In this document: in pieces, positions 27,279 through 35,860 of the stretch
Numbering within the stretch: position 1 is the stretch's first letter
Layout: every line of letters starts with the position of its first letter
From: Candidatus Rikenella faecigallinarum
GTDB lineage: Bacteria > Bacteroidota > Bacteroidia > Bacteroidales > Rikenellaceae
Assembly (NCBI GenBank): GCA_019113395.1
Contig: DXHL01000030.1
Span: 1 to 50,823, forward strand
DNA: 50,823 bases
Reading direction: 5' to 3'
Translations under genes and position numbers: made by a program
The notes under the pieces: generated by a model
Database searches by the model: none
Told to the model about the DNA's origin: nothing
What the model saw: only the letters and a program-made list of their open reading frames with translations

Positions 27279-29594
27279 ATGCACAACACCAAACACTTCG
27301 TTCTGCTCTGCATGGGGCTGACCACCCTGCTGCTGGGAGGCAGTTGTCCGAGTGTAGCTCGGCCGCTGCCAGTCACCGAAACTCCCCATGACCTGATTTT
27401 CGACCGATTGGCCACACGATGGGACGAGGCACTACCCATGGGCAACGCCTTTGTCGGCGCTTTGGTCTGGCAACGCGATTCTGCCCTGCGCCTGTCACTG
27501 GACCGTATCGACCTGTGGGACCTGCGACCGACCGACAGCCTCAGCGGAGAGCGTTTCAGCTACGAATGGGTCTACCAACAATGGAAAAACGGCACTTACG
27601 CCAACGTACAACGCAAACTCGATGCTCCCTACGACCAGTTGCCCGCACCCTCCAAAATACCCGGCGCCGCCCTCGAGTTCGACATCCGCAGCCTCGGAGA
27701 AGTAGAGTCGGCACGGTTATATCTGGCGGATGCCCTGACCCGGGTGGAATGGAAAAACGGCACCACGCTGTGGAGTTTTGTCAGTGCCACGGAACCGCTC
27801 GGATGGTTTCGGTTCGAAGGATTGCCAAGCGAGATTATCCCGCAACTGCTTACCCCGCGATATCAGTCCGATGAAGAGGTTTCGGGAGCAGACCCCGTCA
27901 GCGGGCAGGACCTTCGCAGACTGGGATACCAACAGGGCAAGGTAACCCATCGTCGGCTGACAGACGGAGGAATCATCACCTATCATCAGCCCGGATATGG
28001 CACCTTCAGTTACGACGTGGCCGTAGCCTACCGCATGGACAAAGAGGGTTTAACGGGTGTCTGGTCCGTTACCTCGTCACTGGGGGCGGAAGAGGCGGAA
28101 GCCCTGGTCGAACAAGCCATGAAACGTTCCATGACGGCAGACTATCGTAAACATCGGCAATGGTGGCAGACCTACTGGGACAAATCATCCGTCACACTGC
28201 CTGACAAGGTCCTGGAACGACAATATGCGGCTGAAATCTACAAATTCGGGAGCGTCAGCCGCGCCAACTCCCCGATTATTCCGCTGCAAGGGGTGTGGAC
28301 GGCCGACAACGGTTTGCTTCCCCCCTGGAAAGGCGACGTACACCACGACCTCAACACCCAACTGAGTTACTGGCCCTGCTATACCGGCAACCATCTCGAA
28401 GAAGGGTTCGGATACCTGCAAACACTCTGGAACCAACGGGAGACCAACCGTGCCTATACAGAAGCCTATTACGGCTGTCCGGGGCTCAACGTACCGGGTG
28501 TGGCCACGCTCACCGGAGAACCGATGGGCGGATGGATACAATACTCCCTCTCCCCCACCATTTCGGCCTGGCTGGCTCACCATTTTTACCTGCACTGGCA
28601 GTACTCGGCCGACCCTGACTTTCTGCGTGAAATGGGATACCCGTACCTGAAAGAGGTCGCCACGTTCCTCGAAGCCGTCACCGTGAAAAACGAGGCCGGA
28701 GAACGTACCCTGCGCATCAGCTCCAGCCCTGAGATTTACGACAACACCCCGCAGGCCTGGTTCCCGACCATCACCAATTTTGACCTGGCCCTTATCCGCA
28801 GTGCTTTTTCCGATGCCGCTGAAATGGCCTCGGCACTGGGAATGACCGATGATGCGGCACACTGGAGCACCCTGAAAGCAGAACTGCCCGCTTTCGACGT
28901 GGACTCAGCGGGAGCGCTGACCTTTGCCCACGGACACCCCTACGACGAATCCCACCGCCATTTTTCGAACGCCCTGGCCATTCACCCACTCTCGCTGCTG
29001 GATGTCACCCACAGCGACGAAGAGGCTCGTATCGTACGGGCCACCATCGACCGACTCGACCAATACGGCGGAGCGTGGTGGACAGGCTACTCCTACAGCT
29101 GGCTCGGAAACATGAAAGCCCGTGCACTGGACGGTGAAGGAGCTGCTGCCGCCCTGCGCGACTTTGCGGACTATTTCTGCCTGCCCAACACCTTCCACGC
29201 CAACGGCCAACAGCGCGGAACCGGGAAAAGCAACTTCACCTACCGGCCGTTCACCCTCGAAGGGAACTTTGCCTTTGCGGCGGGTATTCAGGAGATGCTT
29301 CTGCAGAGCCACACCGATGTCGTTCGTGTTTTTCCGGCCATTCCGGCCGATTGGAACGATGTCTCTTTCCGCAACTTGAGAGCCCGTGGCGCCTTTCTCA
29401 TCTCCGCCACGCGCGAAAACGGCATCACGACGCACGTGGACATTGAATCGGAACGCGGAGGTACAATTCGTCTGCAGAACCCGTTTGCGGAAGACACCAA
29501 ACCAAAGATTACGGGAGCCGTCTCCGCCTCGCTGCACGACGGCATTTGGGAAATCCAGACTCGGGAGGGTTCCTGCGTGCGAATGCACCGGTAA
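27279..29594 (+). CDS. glycoside hydrolase family 95-like protein
   Basis: A 771-residue exported protein. The N-terminal domain starts with the GH95-type WDEALPMGNAFVGALVWQ (about residue 46), and the (alpha/alpha)6 catalytic core contains GVWTADNGLLPPWKGDVHHD then LNTQLSYWP (about 340-365). GH95 enzymes are alpha-L-fucosidases or alpha-L-galactosidases acting by inversion. Compared with the usual H-x-N-x-N arrangement, the first Asn is Asp here, so specificity may differ. There is no SusC/D pair beside it, so it is not in an obvious utilisation locus. Confidence 0.75.
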   Translation: MHNTKHFVLLCMGLTTLLLGGSCPSVARPLPVTETPHDLIFDRLATRWDEALPMGNAFVGALVWQRDSALRLSLDRIDLWDLRPTDSLSGERFSYEWVYQQWKNGTYANVQRKLDAPYDQLPAPSKIPGAALEFDIRSLGEVESARLYLADALTRVEWKNGTTLWSFVSATEPLGWFRFEGLPSEIIPQLLTPRYQSDEEVSGADPVSGQDLRRLGYQQGKVTHRRLTDGGIITYHQPGYGTFSYDVAVAYRMDKEGLTGVWSVTSSLGAEEAEALVEQAMKRSMTADYRKHRQWWQTYWDKSSVTLPDKVLERQYAAEIYKFGSVSRANSPIIPLQGVWTADNGLLPPWKGDVHHDLNTQLSYWPCYTGNHLEEGFGYLQTLWNQRETNRAYTEAYYGCPGLNVPGVATLTGEPMGGWIQYSLSPTISAWLAHHFYLHWQYSADPDFLREMGYPYLKEVATFLEAVTVKNEAGERTLRISSSPEIYDNTPQAWFPTITNFDLALIRSAFSDAAEMASALGMTDDAAHWSTLKAELPAFDVDSAGALTFAHGHPYDESHRHFSNALAIHPLSLLDVTHSDEEARIVRATIDRLDQYGGAWWTGYSYSWLGNMKARALDGEGAAAALRDFADYFCLPNTFHANGQQRGTGKSNFTYRPFTLEGNFAFAAGIQEMLLQSHTDVVRVFPAIPADWNDVSFRNLRARGAFLISATRENGITTHVDIESERGGTIRLQNPFAEDTKPKITGAVSASLHDGIWEIQTREGSCVRMHR

Positions 29595-29615
29595 ACAGTG
29601 TCGGCATTGAGAAAC

Positions 29616-29653
29616 AGAGGGGTCGGCAGGGTAATTACCCTGCCGACCCCTCT
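29616..29653. terminator. bidirectional terminator between the GH95-like gene and lrgB
   Basis: A perfect 17-bp stem (AGAGGGGTCGGCAGGGT / ACCCTGCCGACCCCTCT) with a 4-base loop separates the converging genes. Confidence 0.75.
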
Positions 29654-29678
29654 ATTCTACGACGTATAATATCCTGAT

Positions 29679-30395
29679 TTACAATATTTTTTCTATCAGC
29701 GGTACCAGCAGCGCCGTCACCAACCCCATCAGCCCGATAGCCAACCCGCTGACTGCCCCTTCGACCGCCCCCATCTCCATGGCTTTGGCCGTTCCGACAC
29801 CATGAGCCGCCGAACCCAGTGCCAGTCCTTTGGCAATCTTACTGGTAATTTTCAGTTTACGCAGCACGAACGGTCCCACGATACTCCCGAAGATTCCGGT
29901 CAGGATAACCACAATCGCCGTCAGCGACCCGATGCCTCCCGAACGTTCCGAGATGGACATGGCGATGGGTGTTGTCACGGACTTCGGAATTATCGAGGCT
30001 TCCACCACATGGCCCGCCCCGAACAGACGAATAATCACAATCACACTCACAATCCCCACGACACTGCCCACCACGACCGAGGTCACAATCGAAACGGCAT
30101 TGGCCTTGAGTTGTTCGACCTGTCGGTAGAGCGCGTAGCCCAGTGCAACCACCGAAGGTCCGAGCATAAAGTCAATCAGCGCCGTTGCACTGTGATACTG
30201 TTCGTAAGAGATTCCCGTAGCCAGCAGGAAGACGATTATCACGGCCGCCGAAGTAATCAGCGGGTGCAGCAGCCCCAGTCGTGTGCGGCGGAAGAGCCAC
30301 AGCGAGAGGACATAGATTCCGATGGTAAAGGTCAGCAGAAAAATTTGCGAACCGACCAACACTCCGAGAGCATGCAGGGTATTATCGAGTTTCAT
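29679..30395 (-). CDS. LrgB/CidB family membrane protein
   Basis: A 238-residue multi-pass protein with the LrgB pattern: LMGLVTALLVPL at the C-terminus, SVTTPIAMSISERSGGIGSL near residue 140, and GSAAHGVGTAKAMEMG near 205. With the LrgA-like partner it forms a holin-like or metabolite (pyruvate/glycolate) transporter system. It overlaps lrgA by 14 bp. Confidence 0.9.
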   Translation of the reverse strand: MKLDNTLHALGVLVGSQIFLLTFTIGIYVLSLWLFRRTRLGLLHPLITSAAVIIVFLLATGISYEQYHSATALIDFMLGPSVVALGYALYRQVEQLKANAVSIVTSVVVGSVVGIVSVIVIIRLFGAGHVVEASIIPKSVTTPIAMSISERSGGIGSLTAIVVILTGIFGSIVGPFVLRKLKITSKIAKGLALGSAAHGVGTAKAMEMGAVEGAVSGLAIGLMGLVTALLVPLIEKIL

Positions 30396-30765
30396 GACCT
30401 GCGGCTTTAATTTTGCGTTTACGTTTTCGGATTTCCATCCGTTGCTGGGTCACGGCCACCGCAGCCACAATCAGCACGGTACTCACGGCCGCAGCCACCA
30501 GAATGGCCACCAGATTGGCCGAGATAAGCCCGACCGAGGTGACCAGTCCGACAGCAGCCGGAAGGAAGAAGAGCACCATATTGTCAATCAGCAGTTCGGC
30601 AATTCGGCTCACCCGTTCGGCCTTTAGCCATCCGAGTGCCAGGGCAATGAAGAGCAGCACCATGCCGAGGACGCTGCCCGGGATAATACCTCCGATGAGA
30701 AGGCTGACCCCGAGCCCCAGCAGATAAAAGAAGAGGAGCCAAAAGGCTTGTACCAGAATTTTCAT
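30382..30765 (-). CDS. CidA/LrgA family membrane protein
   Basis: A 127-residue protein with four membrane segments and the LrgA signature GGIIPGSVLGMVLLFIAL at about residues 26-43, followed by AELLIDNMVLFFLPAAVGL. A charged tail (RKRKRKIKAAG) follows. Partner of the downstream lrgB. A TATCTTTG box ends only 5 bp before the ATG, so the message may be leaderless or the start may lie further in. Confidence 0.9.
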   Translation of the reverse strand: MKILVQAFWLLFFYLLGLGVSLLIGGIIPGSVLGMVLLFIALALGWLKAERVSRIAELLIDNMVLFFLPAAVGLVTSVGLISANLVAILVAAAVSTVLIVAAVAVTQQRMEIRKRKRKIKAAGHETR

Positions 30766-30850
30766 GCCACAAAGATAGGGGAAAGAGCGAGTAAAGTGTG
30801 CGACAAAATATGTTCTTATTTAATTCACTTTGTTAAAAATCACACAACTA

Positions 30851-30881
30851 ATTGTAAAAATCATTCAGAATCCTATTTTTG
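30851..30881 (+). promoter_or_regulatory. promoter of gdhA
   Basis: ATTG (30851-30854), a 19-base spacer and TATTTTTG (30874-30881) fit the Bacteroidota promoter. Transcription should start near 30888, giving a leader of about 50 nt. Confidence 0.65.
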
Positions 30882-30938
30882 CAACTTTCCGTACATGGAA
30901 ATGACGCAGTCTAACCAATCAAAGCAACAGAGAGACCG

Positions 30939-32294
30939 ATGGAAAAACAGGTAGAACAGTACATTCAGGATTTCATGGCCCGCATCGTGGCCAAAAACCC
31001 CAACGAACCGGAATTTCACCAGGCCGTCCATGAAGTGGTCGAAAGTTTGGCACCGTATATTCTTGAGAATCCGGTGCTGCAGAAGATGAAGATACTGGAA
31101 CGCATAGCCGAACCGGAACGGGTCATCATGTTCCGCGTACCGTGGGTGAACGACAAGGGCGAAGTGGAGATAAACCGCGGTTTCCGTGTGCAGATGAACA
31201 GCGCCATCGGGCCGTATAAGGGCGGATTGCGTTTCCACGCATCGGTCAATCTGAGCATTCTGAAGTTCCTGGCCTTTGAACAGACCTTCAAAAATGCCCT
31301 GACGACGCTACCAATGGGCGGCGGTAAAGGGGGCTCGGACTTCAACCCCAAAGGAAAATCGGACAACGAAGTGATGCGTTTCTGCCAGAGTTTCGTCACC
31401 GAGCTGCAACGGCACATCGGTGCCGACACCGATGTTCCGGCCGGAGATATTGGCGTGGGTGCTCGGGAAATCGGTTTTATGTTCGGTCAGTACAAACGGC
31501 TGCGCAATGAGTTTACGGGTACGCTGACGGGTAAAGGCCTCGACTGGGGCGGCAGTCCGTTGCGTCCCGAAGCCACGGGTTACGGCGTGAGCTACTTCGC
31601 TCAGGAGATGCTCGCCACACGCGGCGACACGCCGGCCGGTAAAGTAGTCGCCATCTCGGGTTCGGGGAATGTGGCTCAATATGCCATCCAGAAGATGACC
31701 CAGCTGGGTGCCAAAGTGGTGACGGCATCCGATTCGTCGGGTTACATTTACGACCCTGACGGAATCGACGCCGAAAAACTGGACTACATTTTCGAGCTGA
31801 AAAACATCTACCGCGGCCGCATCAGCGAATATGCCGAACGTTATCCGAGCGCAACCTACTACCCCGGTGAACGTCCCTGGGGCGTGAAGTGCGACATTGC
31901 GATGCCGTGCGCCACGCAGAATGAGTTGGACGGTGATGATGCCGCCAAACTGATTGCCAACGGCTGTATTTGTGTCGCCGAAGGGGCCAACATGCCTTCG
32001 ACACCGGAGGCTGTTCACGCCTTCCAACAGCATAAACTGCTCTACTCGCCCGGCAAAGCCTCGAATGCGGGGGGGGTTGCGACATCAGGGCTGGAGATGA
32101 CCCAGAACTCCGAACGGCTGCAGTGGAGCCCCGAAGAGGTAGATGCCAAACTGCATGCCATCATGAAGAATATCCATGCGGTTTGTGTGGAATATGGTAC
32201 GGAACCTGACGGCTACGTGAACTACGTAAAAGGGGCCAATATTGCCGGATTCCGCAAGGTTGCCAATGCGATGTTGGCACAGGGGATAGTATAG
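30939..32294 (+). CDS. gdhA: NADP-specific glutamate dehydrogenase
   Basis: A 451-residue enzyme of the usual hexameric bacterial type. It forms glutamate from 2-oxoglutarate and ammonium with NADPH. Motifs: NSAIGPYKGGLRFH (about 85), the catalytic-lysine region PMGGGKGGSDFNPKGKSD (about 125), PTGYG-like ATGYGVSYFAQEM (about 208) and the nucleotide site AISGSGNVAQYA (about 230). Stands alone with its own promoter and terminator. Confidence 0.96.
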   Translation: MEKQVEQYIQDFMARIVAKNPNEPEFHQAVHEVVESLAPYILENPVLQKMKILERIAEPERVIMFRVPWVNDKGEVEINRGFRVQMNSAIGPYKGGLRFHASVNLSILKFLAFEQTFKNALTTLPMGGGKGGSDFNPKGKSDNEVMRFCQSFVTELQRHIGADTDVPAGDIGVGAREIGFMFGQYKRLRNEFTGTLTGKGLDWGGSPLRPEATGYGVSYFAQEMLATRGDTPAGKVVAISGSGNVAQYAIQKMTQLGAKVVTASDSSGYIYDPDGIDAEKLDYIFELKNIYRGRISEYAERYPSATYYPGERPWGVKCDIAMPCATQNELDGDDAAKLIANGCICVAEGANMPSTPEAVHAFQQHKLLYSPGKASNAGGVATSGLEMTQNSERLQWSPEEVDAKLHAIMKNIHAVCVEYGTEPDGYVNYVKGANIAGFRKVANAMLAQGIV

Positions 32295-32329
32295 AGTTGA
32301 TATATCTCTTTTTTCTCGTTGTAAGCGCA

Positions 32330-32371
32330 GTCGGGGCAGGTTTTTCCGTCAACGGAGAAACCTGCCCCGAC
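32330..32371 (+). terminator. terminator of gdhA
   Basis: GTCGGGGCAGGTTT pairs with AAACCTGCCCCGAC, with an inner CCGT/ACGG extension, 36 bp past the gdhA stop. It may also serve the opposing gene. Confidence 0.65.
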
Positions 32372-32394
32372 CCATTTTACCCATCCTCCCTCTA

Positions 32395-33084
32395 CTACAC
32401 CTCAACCCCCAGACGAATCAGGGTCGCCAAATGCTCCTCCTCGTCTACGGCCGTAAAGGAGCCTCCCCGCACTCGGTCTGAGCCGTATCGGCGAAAACAG
32501 TCGATAACCAGCGGGTCGATATCTCGGCGATTTTGCACCGCTCCACCCGGCGTCTCAAACGGTTCGGCCGACACCAGTCGCAGCGGTTTATGAAGCCGTG
32601 TCCAAGCCGCACCCCGGCCATATTCGTGGTGACGAAGTGCCAGTTTCAGGTTACGGGCATATCCGACATAGTAATATTCGTCTGCCAGTTCCAATACATA
32701 TCGCACCCCGCTCTGAGCCGCAAACGTCTGTTTGGCACTCTTCACCTCGCGAAAATAACCCGCTCGGTGGAGTTTTCGGAGGATCTTCTCTTCCGACACC
32801 TCGCACCACGCCCCGCCACGCACCTGCCTCCACCCCTCGCGTTTCATCCATTCGAGGGTCGTCTCGTTTTCGTGTCGGTCCTCGTCATACTCCGTTTCCA
32901 CGTAAAAGAGCCGTCGTTCCGCACACCGCACAACCCGATGCAGTTTGGTCCATTCGGCCCCTTTGCCGTGGGTATGCTGCCAAAAACGCGATTTGGGATG
33001 GTGCGTTTTACCCACATACCAGAAGCCATCTTCGAGTTCCAGGACATAGATATGAATCGGGTATGTGGTATCGGTGTGAGGCAT
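32395..33084 (-). CDS. protein with two tandem GIY-YIG-like modules
   Basis: A 229-residue protein from ATG 33084 (MPHTDTTYP). Module 1 (about 8-110) has IYVLELEDGFWYVGKT, SRFWQH and a closing EGWRQVRGGAWCEV. Module 2 (about 135-229) repeats the layout with RYVLELADEYYYVGYA, LALRHHEYGRGAAWTRLHKP and SDRVRGGSFTAVD. The GIY and YVG strands and an Arg are recognisable in module 1. Module 2 seems to lack the catalytic Glu. GIY-YIG domains are nucleases; the true substrate is unknown. Longer in-frame upstream starts look spurious. Confidence 0.7.
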   Translation of the reverse strand: MPHTDTTYPIHIYVLELEDGFWYVGKTHHPKSRFWQHTHGKGAEWTKLHRVVRCAERRLFYVETEYDEDRHENETTLEWMKREGWRQVRGGAWCEVSEEKILRKLHRAGYFREVKSAKQTFAAQSGVRYVLELADEYYYVGYARNLKLALRHHEYGRGAAWTRLHKPLRLVSAEPFETPGGAVQNRRDIDPLVIDCFRRYGSDRVRGGSFTAVDEEEHLATLIRLGVEV

Positions 33085-33150
33085 GATGTTCGAAGGTACG
33101 CAATCTTGGCGGGAGCGGCAAACGGAGCGGCTCGTTTGAACCATTCGCAG

Positions 33151-33192
33151 TAAAAAGAGCGTCCCGAAGGACATAAGTCCTTCGGGACGCTC
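33151..33192 (-). terminator. terminator of the GH2 gene
   Basis: On the minus strand a perfect 16-bp stem (GAGCGTCCCGAAGGAC / GTCCTTCGGGACGCTC) with a 4-base loop is followed by TTTTTA, 24 bp past the stop. Confidence 0.85.
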
Positions 33193-33215
33193 CCTCTTAT
33201 AGCAGTTATAATGCC

Positions 33216-35726
33216 CTATTTGCTCTGAAGTTTCAGTTTGGCCCCCTTGACTCCCGGAGCAGTAGCTTCGAAGAGGATTTCGCCGGGTTCTTCACCGCTC
33301 TGCACAATGGCGGTCAGTTGACCGCTGAAAAGTTTCATCTGAGGCAGGTGGAAGAGTTCGAGCGATGCGGGATTTCCGTTGGCAGCAGCCCGATAGGTTC
33401 CGGCTCCCTTCACCTTAAAGCGAATCTGCCGCGTATCGTCCGGACAGAGGTTACCGTCCTTATCCACCACCCGCACGCTAATAAAGGCCAGGTCCTTGCC
33501 CGAGGCATCCAGTACCGAGCGGTCAGCCGTAAGTTCGATGTGGTGGGGTTTTCCGGCCGTATGTACCTCCTGCTCAGCCACCGCACGGCCTGTCGAGTCG
33601 TAGGCCACCACCCGAATGGTTCCCGGTTCGTAACGCGTATCCATCCACATCAGCCGATAGCGTTTCTGACGTTCGAAGGAAGCCTGTGCTTCGGGTGTGT
33701 AGGAGCCTTCCAACTGAATGGTCGTATCCTTGGTACGTACCCCCTGACTCACCCCGTTGATAAAGAGTTCGGCCGAGGGATAGTTCGTATAGACAAAGAC
33801 AGGAATCGTATCCCCGATACGCTCTTCGGGCCAGCTCCAGTGCGGCAGCACATGGAGCGTCTCGGCCGACGGGTTCCAGTGGCTGCGGTAGAGGTAGTAG
33901 CGGTCTTTCGGAATCCCGGCCAGGTCTACGATACCGAACAGCGAGCTGTGGCTCGGCCAGTTGGTGTAGTATGGCGTAGGCTCTCCCAGATAGTCGAAAC
34001 CAGTCCATACAAACTCCCCTATCGTGTAGGGCAAGTCCTCGTGCTGAATAAAGTCATCCTCGGGCAGGTTCGACCATCCGCAGTGTTCCACATCATAGGA
34101 CGAAGCCTGATGGTCGGGATAGGTCTTCATGGCTGCCCGCACCACCGGGAATTTATAGACCCCGCGCGAGCTGACCGTCGAAGCCGTTTCACTCCCCAGA
34201 ATAATCTGCTGCGGGAGCTTGCGATAGTTCTCGGGATACATGAACGGACGGTAATTGAAACCCGCCACATCCATAACGGCCGCAAAGTTGTTGTTAATCA
34301 CCGCCCCAGGGTTGTCCATCCCCTGAGTGACGGGACGAGTCGGGTCTTCACGATGCACAATGTCCTGCAACCAGCGCGCCACTTTCGCCCCGTGTTCCAT
34401 CCCCTGTTCGGGCACTTCATTCCCAATGCACCACATCACCACGCTCGGAGCATTCCGATAGTGTCGCACCACATTCACCAGGTCCTTTTCGGCCCAGTCG
34501 TCAAACAGACGGTTGTAGCCGTTTTGGCATTTGGGCGATTTCCACTCGTCGAAGGTTTCGACCATCAGCATCATTCCCATTTCGTCACACGCCCGCACCA
34601 GTTCGGGAGCCGGCATGTTGTGCGACGTACGGATGGCATTAACCCCCATATCCTTCATGATGCGCACCTGACGACGGATAGCCGCATCGTTCACGGCAGC
34701 CCCCAGCGGCCCCAGGTCGTGATGGTTACATACCCCCTGGAATACGGTTTTACGGCCGTTCAGGTAGAAGCCGTCGTTGGGTCGTATCTCAATGGTACGG
34801 ATACCGAACGGAGTAGTATAGGTGTCCACGGCTCGGTCGCCATCAAAGAGTTGCGATTCGGCTGTATAAAGCACCGGGTTATCCAAATCCCAGCGCATCG
34901 GGTTTTCGACCACCAACTCCTGCGTAAAGGTGTGGTCGTCAAACGGGGTCAGTTTCGAGACCGCTTTGGCCACCTCATTTCCTGCGCTGTCACGTACCAC
35001 CGTTTCGAGACGGAAGCGCTCTGCCGATGCCCCTTCGGGCAGCGACACTTCGGTTTTGAGGTTCACCTTGGCATAGGCATCCGTCACCACGGGTGTCGTT
35101 ACAAAGGTGCCCCAAACCGGGATATGCGCCTCGTTTGTCACCTGCACGTGCACATTGCGATAGAGCCCTGCCCCGGGATACCAGCGTGACGATTCGGGGA
35201 GGTTTTCCAACCGAACCGCCAGCACATTGTCCTTGTCATCGGGGTTCAGATAAGGGGTCACATCAAAGTAGAATGAATTATATCCATAAGGCCAAACGCC
35301 TACGAATTTTCCGTTCACCCACACATGGGCATCGCTCATGGCTCCGTCGAAAATCAGCGTAACGCGTTTCGAGTGGTCTCCTGCCGCCTCAGGTACACTG
35401 AAACGGGTGCGGTACCATCCTGTCCCGACAAAGGGCAACCCGCCGGTACGTCCGGCATGTTCGCTGGGTTCGACCTGTCCGTCCTGGACAATCGCTACAT
35501 TTTGTTTGTCATTGTTGGGGTTGAAGGGTCCGTAGATAGCCCAGTCGTGAGGTACGGTGACCGACTGCCAGCGGCTGTCGTCGAAGGCTGCTCCGTAGGA
35601 GAGCGAATCATCCTCGCGGGTGAACTTCCACCCCTTGTCGAGCAAAAACTCGCGTCGGACCTGCGCCGATAGTGCGCTGAAGCACATCAGGCCCAACGCC
35701 AGAAAGAGAAAACTTCTTTTTCGCAT
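33216..35726 (-). CDS. glycoside hydrolase family 2 beta-galactosidase-like enzyme
   Basis: An 836-residue exported enzyme with a signal peptide (FLFLALGLMCFSALSAQ). Domains in order: GH2 sugar-binding (about 25-190), Ig-like (195-300), TIM barrel (305-600), then DUF4982-type and Ig-like C-terminal parts. The acid/base Glu lies in MWCIGNEVPEQG (about 430) and the nucleophile Glu in YTIGEFVWTGFDYLGE (about 565). It should cleave terminal beta-galactosides or related beta-glycosides in the periplasm or at the surface. It is a lone gene, not part of a visible utilisation locus. Confidence 0.92.
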   Translation of the reverse strand: MRKRSFLFLALGLMCFSALSAQVRREFLLDKGWKFTREDDSLSYGAAFDDSRWQSVTVPHDWAIYGPFNPNNDKQNVAIVQDGQVEPSEHAGRTGGLPFVGTGWYRTRFSVPEAAGDHSKRVTLIFDGAMSDAHVWVNGKFVGVWPYGYNSFYFDVTPYLNPDDKDNVLAVRLENLPESSRWYPGAGLYRNVHVQVTNEAHIPVWGTFVTTPVVTDAYAKVNLKTEVSLPEGASAERFRLETVVRDSAGNEVAKAVSKLTPFDDHTFTQELVVENPMRWDLDNPVLYTAESQLFDGDRAVDTYTTPFGIRTIEIRPNDGFYLNGRKTVFQGVCNHHDLGPLGAAVNDAAIRRQVRIMKDMGVNAIRTSHNMPAPELVRACDEMGMMLMVETFDEWKSPKCQNGYNRLFDDWAEKDLVNVVRHYRNAPSVVMWCIGNEVPEQGMEHGAKVARWLQDIVHREDPTRPVTQGMDNPGAVINNNFAAVMDVAGFNYRPFMYPENYRKLPQQIILGSETASTVSSRGVYKFPVVRAAMKTYPDHQASSYDVEHCGWSNLPEDDFIQHEDLPYTIGEFVWTGFDYLGEPTPYYTNWPSHSSLFGIVDLAGIPKDRYYLYRSHWNPSAETLHVLPHWSWPEERIGDTIPVFVYTNYPSAELFINGVSQGVRTKDTTIQLEGSYTPEAQASFERQKRYRLMWMDTRYEPGTIRVVAYDSTGRAVAEQEVHTAGKPHHIELTADRSVLDASGKDLAFISVRVVDKDGNLCPDDTRQIRFKVKGAGTYRAAANGNPASLELFHLPQMKLFSGQLTAIVQSGEEPGEILFEATAPGVKGAKLKLQSK

Positions 35727-35808
35727 GTTCGATTGAAGATAGAGTTTTGATTTAGATTTCGGTAAAGATAACGATTTTGTCGTGTTTTTTATGATTCGCC
35801 ATCAGAAA

Positions 35809-35832
35809 GGGAGGTGCCGCGAGACACCTCCC
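35809..35832 (-). terminator. hairpin after the BrkB-like gene
   Basis: GGGAGGTG pairs with CACCTCCC around an 8-base loop; the minus strand then reads TTTCTGAT. It lies 28 bp past the BrkB-like stop. Confidence 0.5.
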
Positions 35833-35860
35833 CACACAAACAACGGTGTTGGGTTCATTC

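Noticed and set aside
33318-35189. A 623-codon plus-strand frame
   Set aside because: Antisense of the GH2 gene, whose catalytic motifs and domain order are clear on the minus strand.
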